IMG/VR virus record: IMGVR_UViG_3300042356_000015 | Coordinates: 1 to 31,607 of that record | DNA length: 31,607 nucleotides | Origin: a virus | Reading direction: 5' to 3' (one strand) | Shown here: positions 23,501 to 31,607 of the stretch, piece by piece | Layout of the letters: the number at the start of each line of letters is the position of its first letter | How positions within the stretch are numbered: position 1 is the stretch's first letter | The notes under the pieces: model-generated | Database searches by the model: none | What the model was told of the DNA's origin: nothing | The model's input: the letters and a program-made list of their open reading frames with translations, nothing else | Translations under genes and position numbers: made by a program

Positions 23501-25047
23501 AAAGAAAGAGACAGGGTTCCCGAAGTACGATCTACCTGTGGAAAACCTTCTGAGTACAAAGTCTTAATTGGTACAAAGTAATCATATCCCTGAACATTTA
23601 TTATCTTTTCATAAAAATTAAACTTAATATTTTTTCTTAAATATTTAGATATAAGGCTTGTTGTGTTGTTTGGATTAAATGCTTGGTCATCATCAAACAA
23701 GGATATCTCTCCTGATGAAGCGAGCAACTGCCCTACTGGTAAAGACGTTGCCCCAAGATCTGCCAAACTTTTATTAACTCTAAAATCTATAACTTTATTA
23801 GAAATATCAACAACAAGTCTAGGAGACATTTCAATTAGGTCAAACCTAGAATCAAACTTATTCATTGTGTTTACTACAATGCGAATTCCTTTAATGTTTT
23901 GAAATTCTCTATAAACCTTTTGACCATCTGTCTCGTTATTAAAATAATATGGAGAAGTTAGATCTTCTATAAAATTGCTTTCGCTATTAATAGTTTCTTC
24001 TGCAACTTTCCAGCCGTATTGTGGTGTAAAGGAATTATATTCTTCAGTATCAGAGTTCCATATGTAGTAGGTTCCTCTGCTATTTGTTGTGGGAATAACT
24101 AAATATGAGTAACCATCAAAACTATCATCTGGCAGTTGCGTGGTTGACGGAAGGATTCCTTGATATTTAAATTTTGTTTTATACTCTTTTGGAATAATTA
24201 AACCATACTGGAGTTCAACATATCCATCTGCACCTATGATTGGTGTTCCATCATCTCTTGTGCTATTGGAGTTAAACGATTGAGCATCTACCCAAGAGTT
24301 GTCTTTTAGGTATTGAATTTTCCAGTTAACGGGAGTTGTCTTATAGTCAAGTCGATACAGTGGGTCTTGTATTGGTCCCGCCGAAGTTACGTAAGGACCA
24401 AGGTCAGCAGTTCCAACGTTTGTTTGCATTTTTACAATAATTCTATTTGCAGGCACATTTTCTTTGTAAACAACAAAAGGGGCTGCATCATCAATATAAT
24501 TTGACGTACCTACTTTGTTTTTAGCAATGCCACGCTCAACTGTTTTTGTAACATCATTTTCTGTAACAGTTTCTGTTCTATAAGAAGTCCAGTATCTAAA
24601 CTCATCATACCTAGAGGGCATATAGTATCTTGGCCTTTGAGACATTAACTCATTTGCGTTATGGATGTGATTGCCACTAAAATACATCAACTTATTGATA
24701 CCTGATCTTGGCCTAAAAGGTCTAACGCAATCTTCTAAAGAGTACAACATCTTCATTTTATCTTTTTTAGAAATAAAGAATTGTGGCGTATCAGAGTTTG
24801 TATATCCACCATCTATTGAGATATCAGCGTCTGTTGCTCCAGTGTATAGTCCTGCAACATCTGCAGGATCAAATGTATTTGATATTGTTTTAAATTTTGT
24901 GTCTGTTCCAGTTGGGCGATATCTATAGTTACCAAGTTGTTGAATGTTATCTGGCATATTCATATTCCATTCAGCCAAAACTAAAGACTGTAATTGAATG
25001 GTTGCCGATGACTCTAGGTGTGTCTTTAGTTCGCTACTTACAAACAC
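20521..25047 (-). CDS. Giant tail hub/minor tail protein with concanavalin-like domain
   Basis: This 1508-residue protein is by far the largest after the tape measure. Residues about 560-630 (PYFFIAPDQNVAEVLNQLAI and then FFDENNNFVVMS) resemble baseplate-hub domains of siphovirus Gp37-like tail proteins. Residues about 995-1225 look like a concanavalin-type jelly roll: a FTTTEKATDF start, GYYFEIVAL, LFYKIKK, RRFYLYINN, and AFTRG-like strands. That part could bind or cut host surface glycan; I see no convincing catalytic pair, so binding is the safer guess. The C-terminal 150 residues (KRSVGVKIFSIPTIQLGDIV and on) look like a second hub module. Start is GTG at 25047 with GGAAGAGG upstream. Confidence 0.8.
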   Translation of the reverse strand: MFVSSELKTHLESSATIQLQSLVLAEWNMNMPDNIQQLGNYRYRPTGTDTKFKTISNTFDPADVAGLYTGATDADISIDGGYTNSDTPQFFISKKDKMKMLYSLEDCVRPFRPRSGINKLMYFSGNHIHNANELMSQRPRYYMPSRYDEFRYWTSYRTETVTENDVTKTVERGIAKNKVGTSNYIDDAAPFVVYKENVPANRIIVKMQTNVGTADLGPYVTSAGPIQDPLYRLDYKTTPVNWKIQYLKDNSWVDAQSFNSNSTRDDGTPIIGADGYVELQYGLIIPKEYKTKFKYQGILPSTTQLPDDSFDGYSYLVIPTTNSRGTYYIWNSDTEEYNSFTPQYGWKVAEETINSESNFIEDLTSPYYFNNETDGQKVYREFQNIKGIRIVVNTMNKFDSRFDLIEMSPRLVVDISNKVIDFRVNKSLADLGATSLPVGQLLASSGEISLFDDDQAFNPNNTTSLISKYLRKNIKFNFYEKIINVQGYDYFVPIKTLYSEGFPQVDRTSGTLSLSLRDLYFFFESMPAPRMLVTEASLSYAITLLLDYIGFTNYTFLRVAGEKDPVIPYFFIAPDQNVAEVLNQLAISTQSAMFFDENNNFVVMSKDYLMPSEAQTQRQIAFVLSGSNNQSDTGVTENFTFGNLPNIISISSEDKKVFNAGKINYTTRYIQRSYGSIRQASLVDQEKTWIYKPALLWEVSGTENTKTINEVASTQGSYVLGAMPIASDVTSAVPTVVGNQITNNIIDLGENVYWLTRYSGYLYSNAEVVKYDAAEFSVTLGLWYDIKSDGTIDYTKQYFVDPGNLAPASVISTLEAQVKAKSITQEAADKTIQEWKSNHKQGSSNVWISSNEEYQKYFSVIPFNGKIYPTGRIRIYTVPYYETVNGITRMKNGAVVEHGRGQFGTQPTAHTAGISSYWSNNDNVRGCTMNSDYLFTTDALPTVPTTSVGAAGINNERAKQTTRNSIIRNFMSISGKTETEVNSFSQTRTGTIQSSALVMNGPAFTTTEKATDFISYVYKPLDNAYKHFGTRMRIIGKIQNNQTRGQTPTGSSSYYQVTGSLTDQNVSIGGGSGGLGVMLNPDTNNGYYFEIVALTESNVESYLKTNPDGSEDVVIHNVLFYKIKKDNANSNAIPVKLWGGLSKITVDDGSFTGQYRMTTEETPTVYDLSVEYKDIGKTRRFYLYINNNLIKIVDDVDPLPIYNNMALFTRGSSRVMFENIYALADNYSQNTVATVVDTISKTFVDDAIDINESFRKYAMSGFVQSTYLSGVSAQQPPKYNMYFDEFGTIMRECAYFDIKYDRAYPALYAQLSPTFNRIKGYTTSGFYADSYGAEFLVFNATDKAIVLDDTSGNYLRIQGITFTQDTTHELTVDEYFNKRSSLSDPEMQGATVLTSPYVEAEIYNKIKQSRMIYGNNEFSIDAQYIQTQDSANSLMGWIIDKLMTPKRSVGVKIFSIPTIQLGDIVTINYKDNNNLDIIATPLTRFVVYNIEYTRNLDGPNMTIYLSEV

Positions 25048-25048
25048 A

Positions 25049-25684
25049 CTAAACCTCTTCCAGTGTTACCGAAATATTCCAAAGATCGTGATTTGTTGCT
25101 CCACGTTTTACAACGGTATAATTAAAATCAGCAATATATACCTGAATAACTTGATTATATTGGTCAAGGTGTGCATATGGATTTTCTGTATTTTCAAAGT
25201 TATTATATTTATCATAGGCAAGGAACATCCAGAATGGACCCTTGTGTGTTTCATACCAATCGAGTATATCTACACCCCCAGAACCTCCATCAGAGGTATA
25301 CTCCGACTGGGTTCCCTTTAGTGCAGATACCCCCGTAGAATCAAATTCTGGACTTTCATTATAAGATCTTGATGGAAGGTTTTCCCAAGAGAAAGAAATT
25401 TCTAGTTTATCTGCAATATGGTATGAGCGCATTCTGCCATTAATAGTTCTTTGTCTTTGTTCAATTCTTTTTGGAGAAAATCTCAACTCACTCCTATTGT
25501 GGTCAGATAGTATTAAGAACTGATCTATCAAGGAAACATTAGTCTCTTCCCCTATATCTGCCCCAACCTCATACCCTGTAGGCACGTAGAGACCGTTTGA
25601 GAGTGTTCCTGGGTTATTAGACCAAAGAATGCCCTGCGGTCTCTGATACCGCCTTCTGCCCGTTATATACCCTGACGTTGCCAT
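25049..25684 (-). CDS. Distal tail-like protein
   Basis: This 211-residue protein lies directly after the tape measure, the usual slot of the distal tail protein that closes the tube and carries the hub. It begins MATSGYITGRRRYQRPQGIL, has a basic start, then beta-rich segments with RSELRFSPKR, KLEISFSWENLPS, a YETHKGPFWMFLAYDK turn and VYIADFNYTVVKRG. The last strand-rich part resembles the conserved end of Dit-like tail proteins. The TAATG junction with the tape measure indicates coupled translation. Moderate support. Confidence 0.68.
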   Translation of the reverse strand: MATSGYITGRRRYQRPQGILWSNNPGTLSNGLYVPTGYEVGADIGEETNVSLIDQFLILSDHNRSELRFSPKRIEQRQRTINGRMRSYHIADKLEISFSWENLPSRSYNESPEFDSTGVSALKGTQSEYTSDGGSGGVDILDWYETHKGPFWMFLAYDKYNNFENTENPYAHLDQYNQVIQVYIADFNYTVVKRGATNHDLWNISVTLEEV

Positions 25685-28600
25685 TACCTTTGTCCTCTAA
25701 GTCTTTGTGAATCAATATATTTAATCTCAGCCATAACTACCTTGGCAATGTCGTCTGCATTTGCACTTGTATTATTTACGCTAATTCCTACGTTATAATT
25801 ATACACCTTGCTGGAGTTGTCTGATGCAGAACCTGCTGCACCTGCTCCAACCTTAACATTATTATTCATAGAAGAATATGTGGGTGCCTCAAAAGATTTA
25901 TAATTTCCATTATTTAATGATTCAAGAAATGCTCCGTATTGATCTGCAATACTTCTTTTTATAACAAATTCTCCAGGAGTTAGCATTGCTGGAACAGTGT
26001 CGGTGCCTTTAGGTTTAAACATTCCTCCGCCATCCATATATGGAACTAAACCTCCCATTGGCATATACTTTGGAACCATTCCACCCTTAGCAAGTGCTAG
26101 CCTTTCTAATGGCATCCTTCGTGTTGTCTTTGAAGTTACAATAGTTGGTGTTGGCACAAATGGCCCAACAAAGCCTGGATCCCCTGGTTTTAGTGCAGTT
26201 GTTGATGGTGGCAGGTATGGAGTAAAGTTAGGAATAAGTTGTAGTTTTGCAAGTCTTTCTTCTTCTGCTTTTTTCTTTGCAGCCTCTTCTGCTATTATGC
26301 GATCTTGTTCTGCTTTGGCTAGTGCTGCTTTTGCATCTATATCTGCCTGAACGTTTTTGTCTACTTCTTGACTAAACTTAGGATATGTTCCAAGCGTATT
26401 TCCAGAATTGGTTATTGCTGTTGAAACTGCTGTCCAAGCACTAGCAACTCCTGTTACAGATGCAGCCATTGAATCAATGTCAATTATTTGTGCATCATAG
26501 GAATCATTTAGAAGCACTACAGCATCTTTTATGTTTCCCCACTCTTCTGCCGTAATGCCCTGAATCTCAACTGATGTTAATTGTTTCTGAATTCCAAGTT
26601 CAAACTTAGCAATTAGATCGTTTCTTGTTTTAATTTCTTTTTCAAGTGGAGCAATGGAATCATCTTGTAATTTTGTAATAGCATCTGTTAGTTGTTTCTT
26701 TGTATAAAGTTTTCCGTTAACAGTTGTTGTAAGTGCATCAATCTGTTTTTGGTTTTCAACTTCCATTGCTGCTCTTCTTGCATCAAGAGCCTCTCCTGCA
26801 CTTCTAGAAGCAACTTCTGCCTGCTGTGCAGAATAATCTGCTGCTGCCTTGGCTGCTGCAGAAATGTCTCCCTGAGTAAGAGCATCTGCTAGTGTTAATT
26901 GATTTTGTTGCTGGGCTGCAATGTCTTCATTTAAAGAAAGAACCTTGCCTAATGCTTCTGCTTGATCATCAATTAACTTAATTTTTGCATCATATTTTTC
27001 GTTAACAGATACTTCAAGTTTTTCAATAGCAGAAATACCGTTAGAGTATTCTGTTACTTGATCTTGGAACTCTGATTGAAGTGCTTCTTTTTCTTTTGTA
27101 ATAGTGTTAAATTGTTCAACTGACATTTTGTTTGCTGCTCTAAACCCTGCCATACCTGCAAGGGTAATCCTTGATTGCTCTGCTGCAAACTTATCTGTTA
27201 GTTTGTCTGATCTTGTTTCAGATTGTTGTTCAAGATTAAATATCGCATCTCTTAAGTCTTTAACGCCTTGAATGTATCCCTTAAATTTATTTCTAATTTC
27301 TTCTGCTCGTTCAACAGTCATTTGTCCAGTAGAATCTGCTGCCCCATATGCAAGGGCTATTTCATCTGCAAACTCTTTTACCTTAGAAATATCTAAAGCA
27401 TCACTAAAGTTAACTCCAGCCTTAGTTAAAAGTGTTAAGGCTTGAATTTGATTTTGTGTCCTAGATATGTCTTGATCCATATCTGTGCTCTTACCACTAG
27501 CAAGGATTTTTACTCTTCTTGCATACTCATCGTTTGCTGCCTTAATTTCCTCTGGAGATAGTTGATCTTTTCTCATGAGTGCCCCAGCAAGTGCTGCATC
27601 TTGCATTGCCCAGGACGCTTGTTCTATGCTCCACTTATATTGTCCTGTTGGATTTATTAACTTATTAAATAAGGCTTCTTGTTTTTCTAGTTCAGTGTTT
27701 GTATCTTTTGAATTTCTTAAAAATACTGCAATTCCCTCAACCTTGAAGGCAGTGTTAATAATGCTAAAGCCTGGCTTAAATCCAATAACATTTCCTGCCT
27801 TATCTGTATTTAGATAGTCTTCAATAAAAAAGTTAAGTTGATCTACATCAAGGCCAGATATGAAGTCCATAAGGTCTTGTGATAATTCTATAGGTGCTGC
27901 AGTTTTTTTACCAGTCTTCTTGTTGGTAAATTTATTGTTTTTTGCTTTTGTTTCAATTTGATTAATTAATCCTCTACCCTCTTTGTCTAAACCAGGGTTT
28001 AACTTATTAGTGCTATTTTTACTTAAATATTTTTCTAATTCTTTTAAGCCATTTTTTGCATTAATGGTTGATTCTTTAAGTAACTTAAGTCTAAGCAAGA
28101 GGTCTTCAATCCAAGACTTGTCACGCTTTGGCGCTGCTGCAATCTCTGCTGCTCTTCTGTCTGCTGCTATCTGTGCTTCCCATGCGGCAAAGATATCATC
28201 AAGTTTTCCTACTTCAAGTTCTGGCTTAACTTTTAATAAAAACGCCTTTCCTTCTTCAGATGCTTTCCATTTTGCAAATTCGGCTGCATAGACAACTGGA
28301 GTAATGTATGGAGAAAGGTTAGGGTTTAACTTTCTAAACTCATTTTGCATCTCTGTGTCAAGTTCTGCTTTAAATGAATCAGATATTCTTATTTGTTGTA
28401 AAGAAACTATGGCCTGAAGTCTAAGTTCTGGAGAATATTTTTCAATCATTTCAAAATCTGTAATTCCTGCGTCAAGAGTTGCATTCTTTCCTGCGCCACC
28501 AAGACTCTTTTGATACATCTCAAGAGTTGTTTTTGTTACTTTACCATCTGGGAATTGTTTTCTAATAGCCTCAACTTCTTTACCAAATTTTTTGATAGAC

Positions 28601-31600
28601 TCAATGTCTTGCTCGCCATTAACTTCAAGATTTATATCTACACCAATGTCTTTAGGAAGTTTAATTATTTCTTCTAATCCAGTATTAAACTCTGCTAAAT
28701 CTTTTGCGCTCATACCTGCTGTAGCAATTTCAACACGTCTTTTGTCATTATCTTTAAGATAAGACATTACAGTTCCAAGTCGATCAACTTCTGGGCCACC
28801 TTGAACATTTAGTCTCATAATTAGTGCTTGCGTGTAATCTTTTCCATTTGCATTCATTGCAGAAATTAAATTTTCTGCTGACTCAACACTTAGGAATCCT
28901 GACACTACTGCAGATTGTATTTGTGCTCTAAATCTTAATGCTTGCTCTTCTGTAACTTTTGTTACCTTGCCTTTTTTTGCTTCGGCAAGCATGCCTTCAA
29001 ACAGTGGAGCAAATCTTTCGGCTCTGGCTAATACTTGTCTAGCATTAGCCATTTCACCCATTGTTCCACCTGCTGCAATAATTGCTTGCTGCTTTGCAAT
29101 TTGTGCTCTGTTTTCATCAAGAGATTTTTGTGCATCTGCAACTGCTTTAGGATCAACTACACCCCTTAAGCCTTCTGTTCTTAAAAGACCAGCGTCAACG
29201 TTAAGCATGGCATCAAGATTTGCAGCAGAAAGTTTTTGTCCTCCAACAGCATTTTTAAAGAAATCTGCATAGGCAATATCATATGTTTCTTTAATTTTTG
29301 TTCTAGCATCATCAGAAGTTAGTGAATCTATAAAAGTTCCTGTTTGAGCAAGTACTTCTCCTGCTTGCTTTGAAATAGTTTCTCTTCCTTTTTCTGCATC
29401 ACTTTGAACAGTTGCCATCTTTTGTTCAATCTCAAGACGCTTTTCAGCAGTCTTTGCAATGTCACGCTCTATCTGTAACTTACGAAGTTGAACATCTTCA
29501 TTTTCTGATATAGCATCTAGCCCTTGTCTAACTGCCTGAAGATTTTGTATAGATGATCCAGAAACAACTCCAGCAACAGCGCCTACCTTTTTCTTTTCAT
29601 TTCCTTGCTGATATTTTCTTACTCCATACTCAATGCTACCAAGAATTGCTGTAGTAACTATTGCTCCTACTATTGCAGCAGGAAGACCAACTCCTGATGC
29701 TCCAGCACCAAGGCTTGTCGCTGTTGCAGCAGCCCTTGCTGTCCTAACTCCAGCACCAAATCTTGCTATCTTAGACCCTTCTGCAGCCTTTGCTGCGGTT
29801 AGACCTTCTGCAACCATTCCAGTTCCGCTTAAGAATCTTTGTGTTGCACCTGCAGCCTTGAGGCCATATTTTGCACCGATTGCAGTTCCAGGTATAGCAG
29901 CAAGTCCTAATTGGGCTGCTTCTTTTTTATCAATTCCCGTGCCAAGTCCAATAATTCTACCCAACTTGCTTCCACCCATCTCTTTTTCTACAACATTTGC
30001 AAATGCTGTTTGAAGTTGAGTTTGAATTTCTTTATTGTTTAGAAGAATCTTTGTTTGAATTTCTATAGGGCTAGTAGCCAAGTCTTGTCCATCAGGACCA
30101 ACAATTTCTCTTAAAACTGCTCTAGCATCTAGTTCAAGTTTTTGATCTTTATTTGCTCTAGCAATATTTGAAATAATAGACTCTGCTTCTGCATTACTTA
30201 TTACACCTTGAGAAACTGCCCCAGCAAGTTGTGTGCCAAGCATTTTTGCTGCATCTACTTCTGGAATTTGTGCATTTTTTGTAAAGTTTTCAATAAACTT
30301 TGCTCCAAATTCAGAACCTCTAAACTGTGCACCAAATCTTTGGCTAACTGGACTAAGTTCAAGAGCATTGCGTCTTCTTTTTTCGTCTTGAATCTGAGCA
30401 GAAGACATTCTTCCAGTTATCTTTCCAAATTCTTCAAGGTTTGCTACCGTGTTTCCAACAGAGCGACCTTGAGCAAGTCCATCTTGAATAGATTTTTTAA
30501 TTTGTGCAGACTGCATTTTATACAGACCAACAAGAAGTGCTACTCCTAATGCAAGTTTTTTCCAGGGGGCGTTAAACAAAGGTAAAAGCATAGGAAGCAT
30601 AGATGCAAACATAATTGTCATCATGTTGTCTTTAGCAAATTTTCCAAAACCTGATTCTGGATTATTTGCTGCGGCCGCACCTGCGATCATTGGAACCATC
30701 ATTGCAGCCATGCCTATACCCATATATTTTTGGGTTGCTTGCATTCTTTGATCCATACGCATGTTTGTGCGTTCTGCCTGTGTTGCTTTTCTTAAAGAAC
30801 CATCCTCATTTTGAACTGTGTCAGATACTTTTCCGTAACCAGTTAGCCAGCCAGTAAAACCTCTTGTCTTGTCTTTTTGAAACGCTTTTGTTGTGTCACC
30901 GATTGCAGTGCCAGCCTTTTCAATAGGAGGGCCTGCCTTTGCAAACTTAGCAACCATCTTATCCCATTTTTTACCAAACCTTGCTACACCTGGTTTGTCA
31001 AAGAACTTATCAATAGCCCTTTCAACTCTATCAGGGCTTCTTGGGGGTAGAGGTGGATCAGAAGGATTACGAGTTCCTGGTGTTGATGGTGGAAGAGGGT
31101 TGCCATCTGGTCCAAGTAAAGGCCTTCTGGTTCCATCTCCAAATGCATCGTTTGGATCATAGCCATAAATAAAACCAGGAATGCTATCATTAATCATTCC
31201 AGAAATAAGCGGAGAATACTTCGCTGTCATCTTTGCTGGAATTACTGCTTCTCCTGGAGCAAGCATTGCAGGCATAATATCTCCTGCACCCTTTGGTCCT
31301 GGTACTGATACTACACCATTCTTGTATTTCTTAGGCTTTACATTTGTATGTATACCGTGAATTTTTTTCCAGTCTGCTTTCTTTCCTGCTTCAAGACGAG
31401 CAATCATGTCAGCATAAACTTTGGACTCTTCTCCACCTAACTTAAAAGAAGAAATTGTCTTTTTAAGTTTAGGAAGAACAGTATTAATTTCAGCAAGCAT
31501 CATAGACTCAAACTCTTGTGCAGACATTTTTGAAGCAATTGGTGCTGTTGTTTCTGCAAAGAACTTCTTTGCTCCACCCTTAACTCCAAGAAGATTAATA

Positions 31601-31607
31601 ACTGCCT
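25684..31607 (-). CDS. Tape measure protein, partial (N-terminus off right edge)
   Basis: The frame is open from 25684 to the right edge: at least 1973 residues, of which 1947 follow the ATG at 31527. That ATG has no Shine-Dalgarno and the codons before it (through KKFFAETTAPIASK) stay open, so the true start lies outside. Numbering from that ATG, residues 80-100 (GAGDIMPAMLAPGEAVIP) and about 1842-1885 (GTDTVPAMLTPGEFVIKRSI) both carry the PAMLxPGExVI motif of tape measures. Hydrophobic segments lie near 269-287, 302-318, 325-339 and about 600-632, matching the membrane-insertion part. The rest is long coiled helix. At about 1.5 angstrom per residue the tail would be at least 290 nm. Pro-rich spacer near 138-165. 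Confidence 0.92.
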   Translation of the reverse strand, partial: AVINLLGVKGGAKKFFAETTAPIASKMSAQEFESMMLAEINTVLPKLKKTISSFKLGGEESKVYADMIARLEAGKKADWKKIHGIHTNVKPKKYKNGVVSVPGPKGAGDIMPAMLAPGEAVIPAKMTAKYSPLISGMINDSIPGFIYGYDPNDAFGDGTRRPLLGPDGNPLPPSTPGTRNPSDPPLPPRSPDRVERAIDKFFDKPGVARFGKKWDKMVAKFAKAGPPIEKAGTAIGDTTKAFQKDKTRGFTGWLTGYGKVSDTVQNEDGSLRKATQAERTNMRMDQRMQATQKYMGIGMAAMMVPMIAGAAAANNPESGFGKFAKDNMMTIMFASMLPMLLPLFNAPWKKLALGVALLVGLYKMQSAQIKKSIQDGLAQGRSVGNTVANLEEFGKITGRMSSAQIQDEKRRRNALELSPVSQRFGAQFRGSEFGAKFIENFTKNAQIPEVDAAKMLGTQLAGAVSQGVISNAEAESIISNIARANKDQKLELDARAVLREIVGPDGQDLATSPIEIQTKILLNNKEIQTQLQTAFANVVEKEMGGSKLGRIIGLGTGIDKKEAAQLGLAAIPGTAIGAKYGLKAAGATQRFLSGTGMVAEGLTAAKAAEGSKIARFGAGVRTARAAATATSLGAGASGVGLPAAIVGAIVTTAILGSIEYGVRKYQQGNEKKKVGAVAGVVSGSSIQNLQAVRQGLDAISENEDVQLRKLQIERDIAKTAEKRLEIEQKMATVQSDAEKGRETISKQAGEVLAQTGTFIDSLTSDDARTKIKETYDIAYADFFKNAVGGQKLSAANLDAMLNVDAGLLRTEGLRGVVDPKAVADAQKSLDENRAQIAKQQAIIAAGGTMGEMANARQVLARAERFAPLFEGMLAEAKKGKVTKVTEEQALRFRAQIQSAVVSGFLSVESAENLISAMNANGKDYTQALIMRLNVQGGPEVDRLGTVMSYLKDNDKRRVEIATAGMSAKDLAEFNTGLEEIIKLPKDIGVDINLEVNGEQDIESIKKFGKEVEAIRKQFPDGKVTKTTLEMYQKSLGGAGKNATLDAGITDFEMIEKYSPELRLQAIVSLQQIRISDSFKAELDTEMQNEFRKLNPNLSPYITPVVYAAEFAKWKASEEGKAFLLKVKPELEVGKLDDIFAAWEAQIAADRRAAEIAAAPKRDKSWIEDLLLRLKLLKESTINAKNGLKELEKYLSKNSTNKLNPGLDKEGRGLINQIETKAKNNKFTNKKTGKKTAAPIELSQDLMDFISGLDVDQLNFFIEDYLNTDKAGNVIGFKPGFSIINTAFKVEGIAVFLRNSKDTNTELEKQEALFNKLINPTGQYKWSIEQASWAMQDAALAGALMRKDQLSPEEIKAANDEYARRVKILASGKSTDMDQDISRTQNQIQALTLLTKAGVNFSDALDISKVKEFADEIALAYGAADSTGQMTVERAEEIRNKFKGYIQGVKDLRDAIFNLEQQSETRSDKLTDKFAAEQSRITLAGMAGFRAANKMSVEQFNTITKEKEALQSEFQDQVTEYSNGISAIEKLEVSVNEKYDAKIKLIDDQAEALGKVLSLNEDIAAQQQNQLTLADALTQGDISAAAKAAADYSAQQAEVASRSAGEALDARRAAMEVENQKQIDALTTTVNGKLYTKKQLTDAITKLQDDSIAPLEKEIKTRNDLIAKFELGIQKQLTSVEIQGITAEEWGNIKDAVVLLNDSYDAQIIDIDSMAASVTGVASAWTAVSTAITNSGNTLGTYPKFSQEVDKNVQADIDAKAALAKAEQDRIIAEEAAKKKAEEERLAKLQLIPNFTPYLPPSTTALKPGDPGFVGPFVPTPTIVTSKTTRRMPLERLALAKGGMVPKYMPMGGLVPYMDGGGMFKPKGTDTVPAMLTPGEFVIKRSIADQYGAFLESLNNGNYKSFEAPTYSSMNNNVKVGAGAAGSASDNSSKVYNYNVGISVNNTSANADDIAKVVMAEIKYIDSQRLRGQR

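Noticed and set aside
29633-30013. Plus-strand ORF of 126 codons opposite the tape measure
   Set aside because: It is an Ala/Pro-rich shadow of Gly/Ala-rich helical coding sequence, with no ribosome site; all convincing genes in the window are on the minus strand.
1-31607. tRNA genes, integrase, attachment sites, lysis genes, transposons
   Set aside because: I looked for cloverleaf-type inverted repeats, recombinase catalytic motifs, endolysin/holin signatures and terminal inverted repeats and saw none I could support.

Overview
The window is a stretch of one double-stranded DNA phage genome, almost certainly a long-tailed siphovirus. Every supported gene lies on the minus strand, so transcription reads from right to left. 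Genes are packed end to end with TAATG-type junctions or overlaps of about 8 to 20 bases, and the largest non-coding gap is 112 bases (1889-2000). The AT-rich composition, the gene set (DnaE-type polymerase, RecA/UvsX-like recombinase, RuvC, DUF3310, MazG, very large hub and tape-measure proteins) and two secreted Ala-rich surface proteins suggest a phage of a low-GC actinobacterium. A freshwater Nanopelagicales-type host is my inference from protein style, not a demonstrated fact.

Layout in order of transcription. (1) 31607-17909: tail module, with a tape measure protein running off the right edge, a distal-tail-like protein, a 1508-residue hub/minor tail protein with a concanavalin-like insert, and four smaller tail-tip or fibre proteins, the last with a lectin-like ending. 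(2) 17892-16678: small DNA-metabolism or regulatory proteins (zinc ribbon, HTH protein, two unknowns). (3) 16685-10267: replication core of DnaB helicase, DnaG-type primase, single-strand binding protein, DNA polymerase III alpha and MazG. (4) 10267-6042: recombination and accessory genes, namely RecA, zinc-ribbon proteins, a PD-(D/E)XK resolvase-like protein, a Cas4-like Fe-S exonuclease, RuvC, a 50-residue HTH protein, a 42-residue membrane protein and DUF3310. (5) 6052-3751: small and large terminase. (6) 3707-1: two secreted proteins, an Ig-like protein with an Ala-rich coiled-coil tail, and a PA14-FN3-coiled-coil protein cut by the left edge.

The replication and recombination genes would supply helicase, primase, SSB, polymerase, recombinase and branch-resolving nucleases, a nearly complete replisome without a visible sliding clamp or loader. 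Terminase ends this block. Portal, capsid and neck genes are absent and presumably lie beyond the edges, upstream of the tape measure. Lysis genes, integrase, tRNAs and CRISPR arrays are not seen.

The least ordinary part is the left end. A rho-independent terminator separates the two secreted-protein genes. The PA14 gene then has its own extended -10 promoter, a perfect 6-bp stem at the predicted mRNA 5' end, a strong Shine-Dalgarno sequence and an apparent ATT start codon. This looks like an independently expressed cell-surface-modifying cassette placed behind the terminase.
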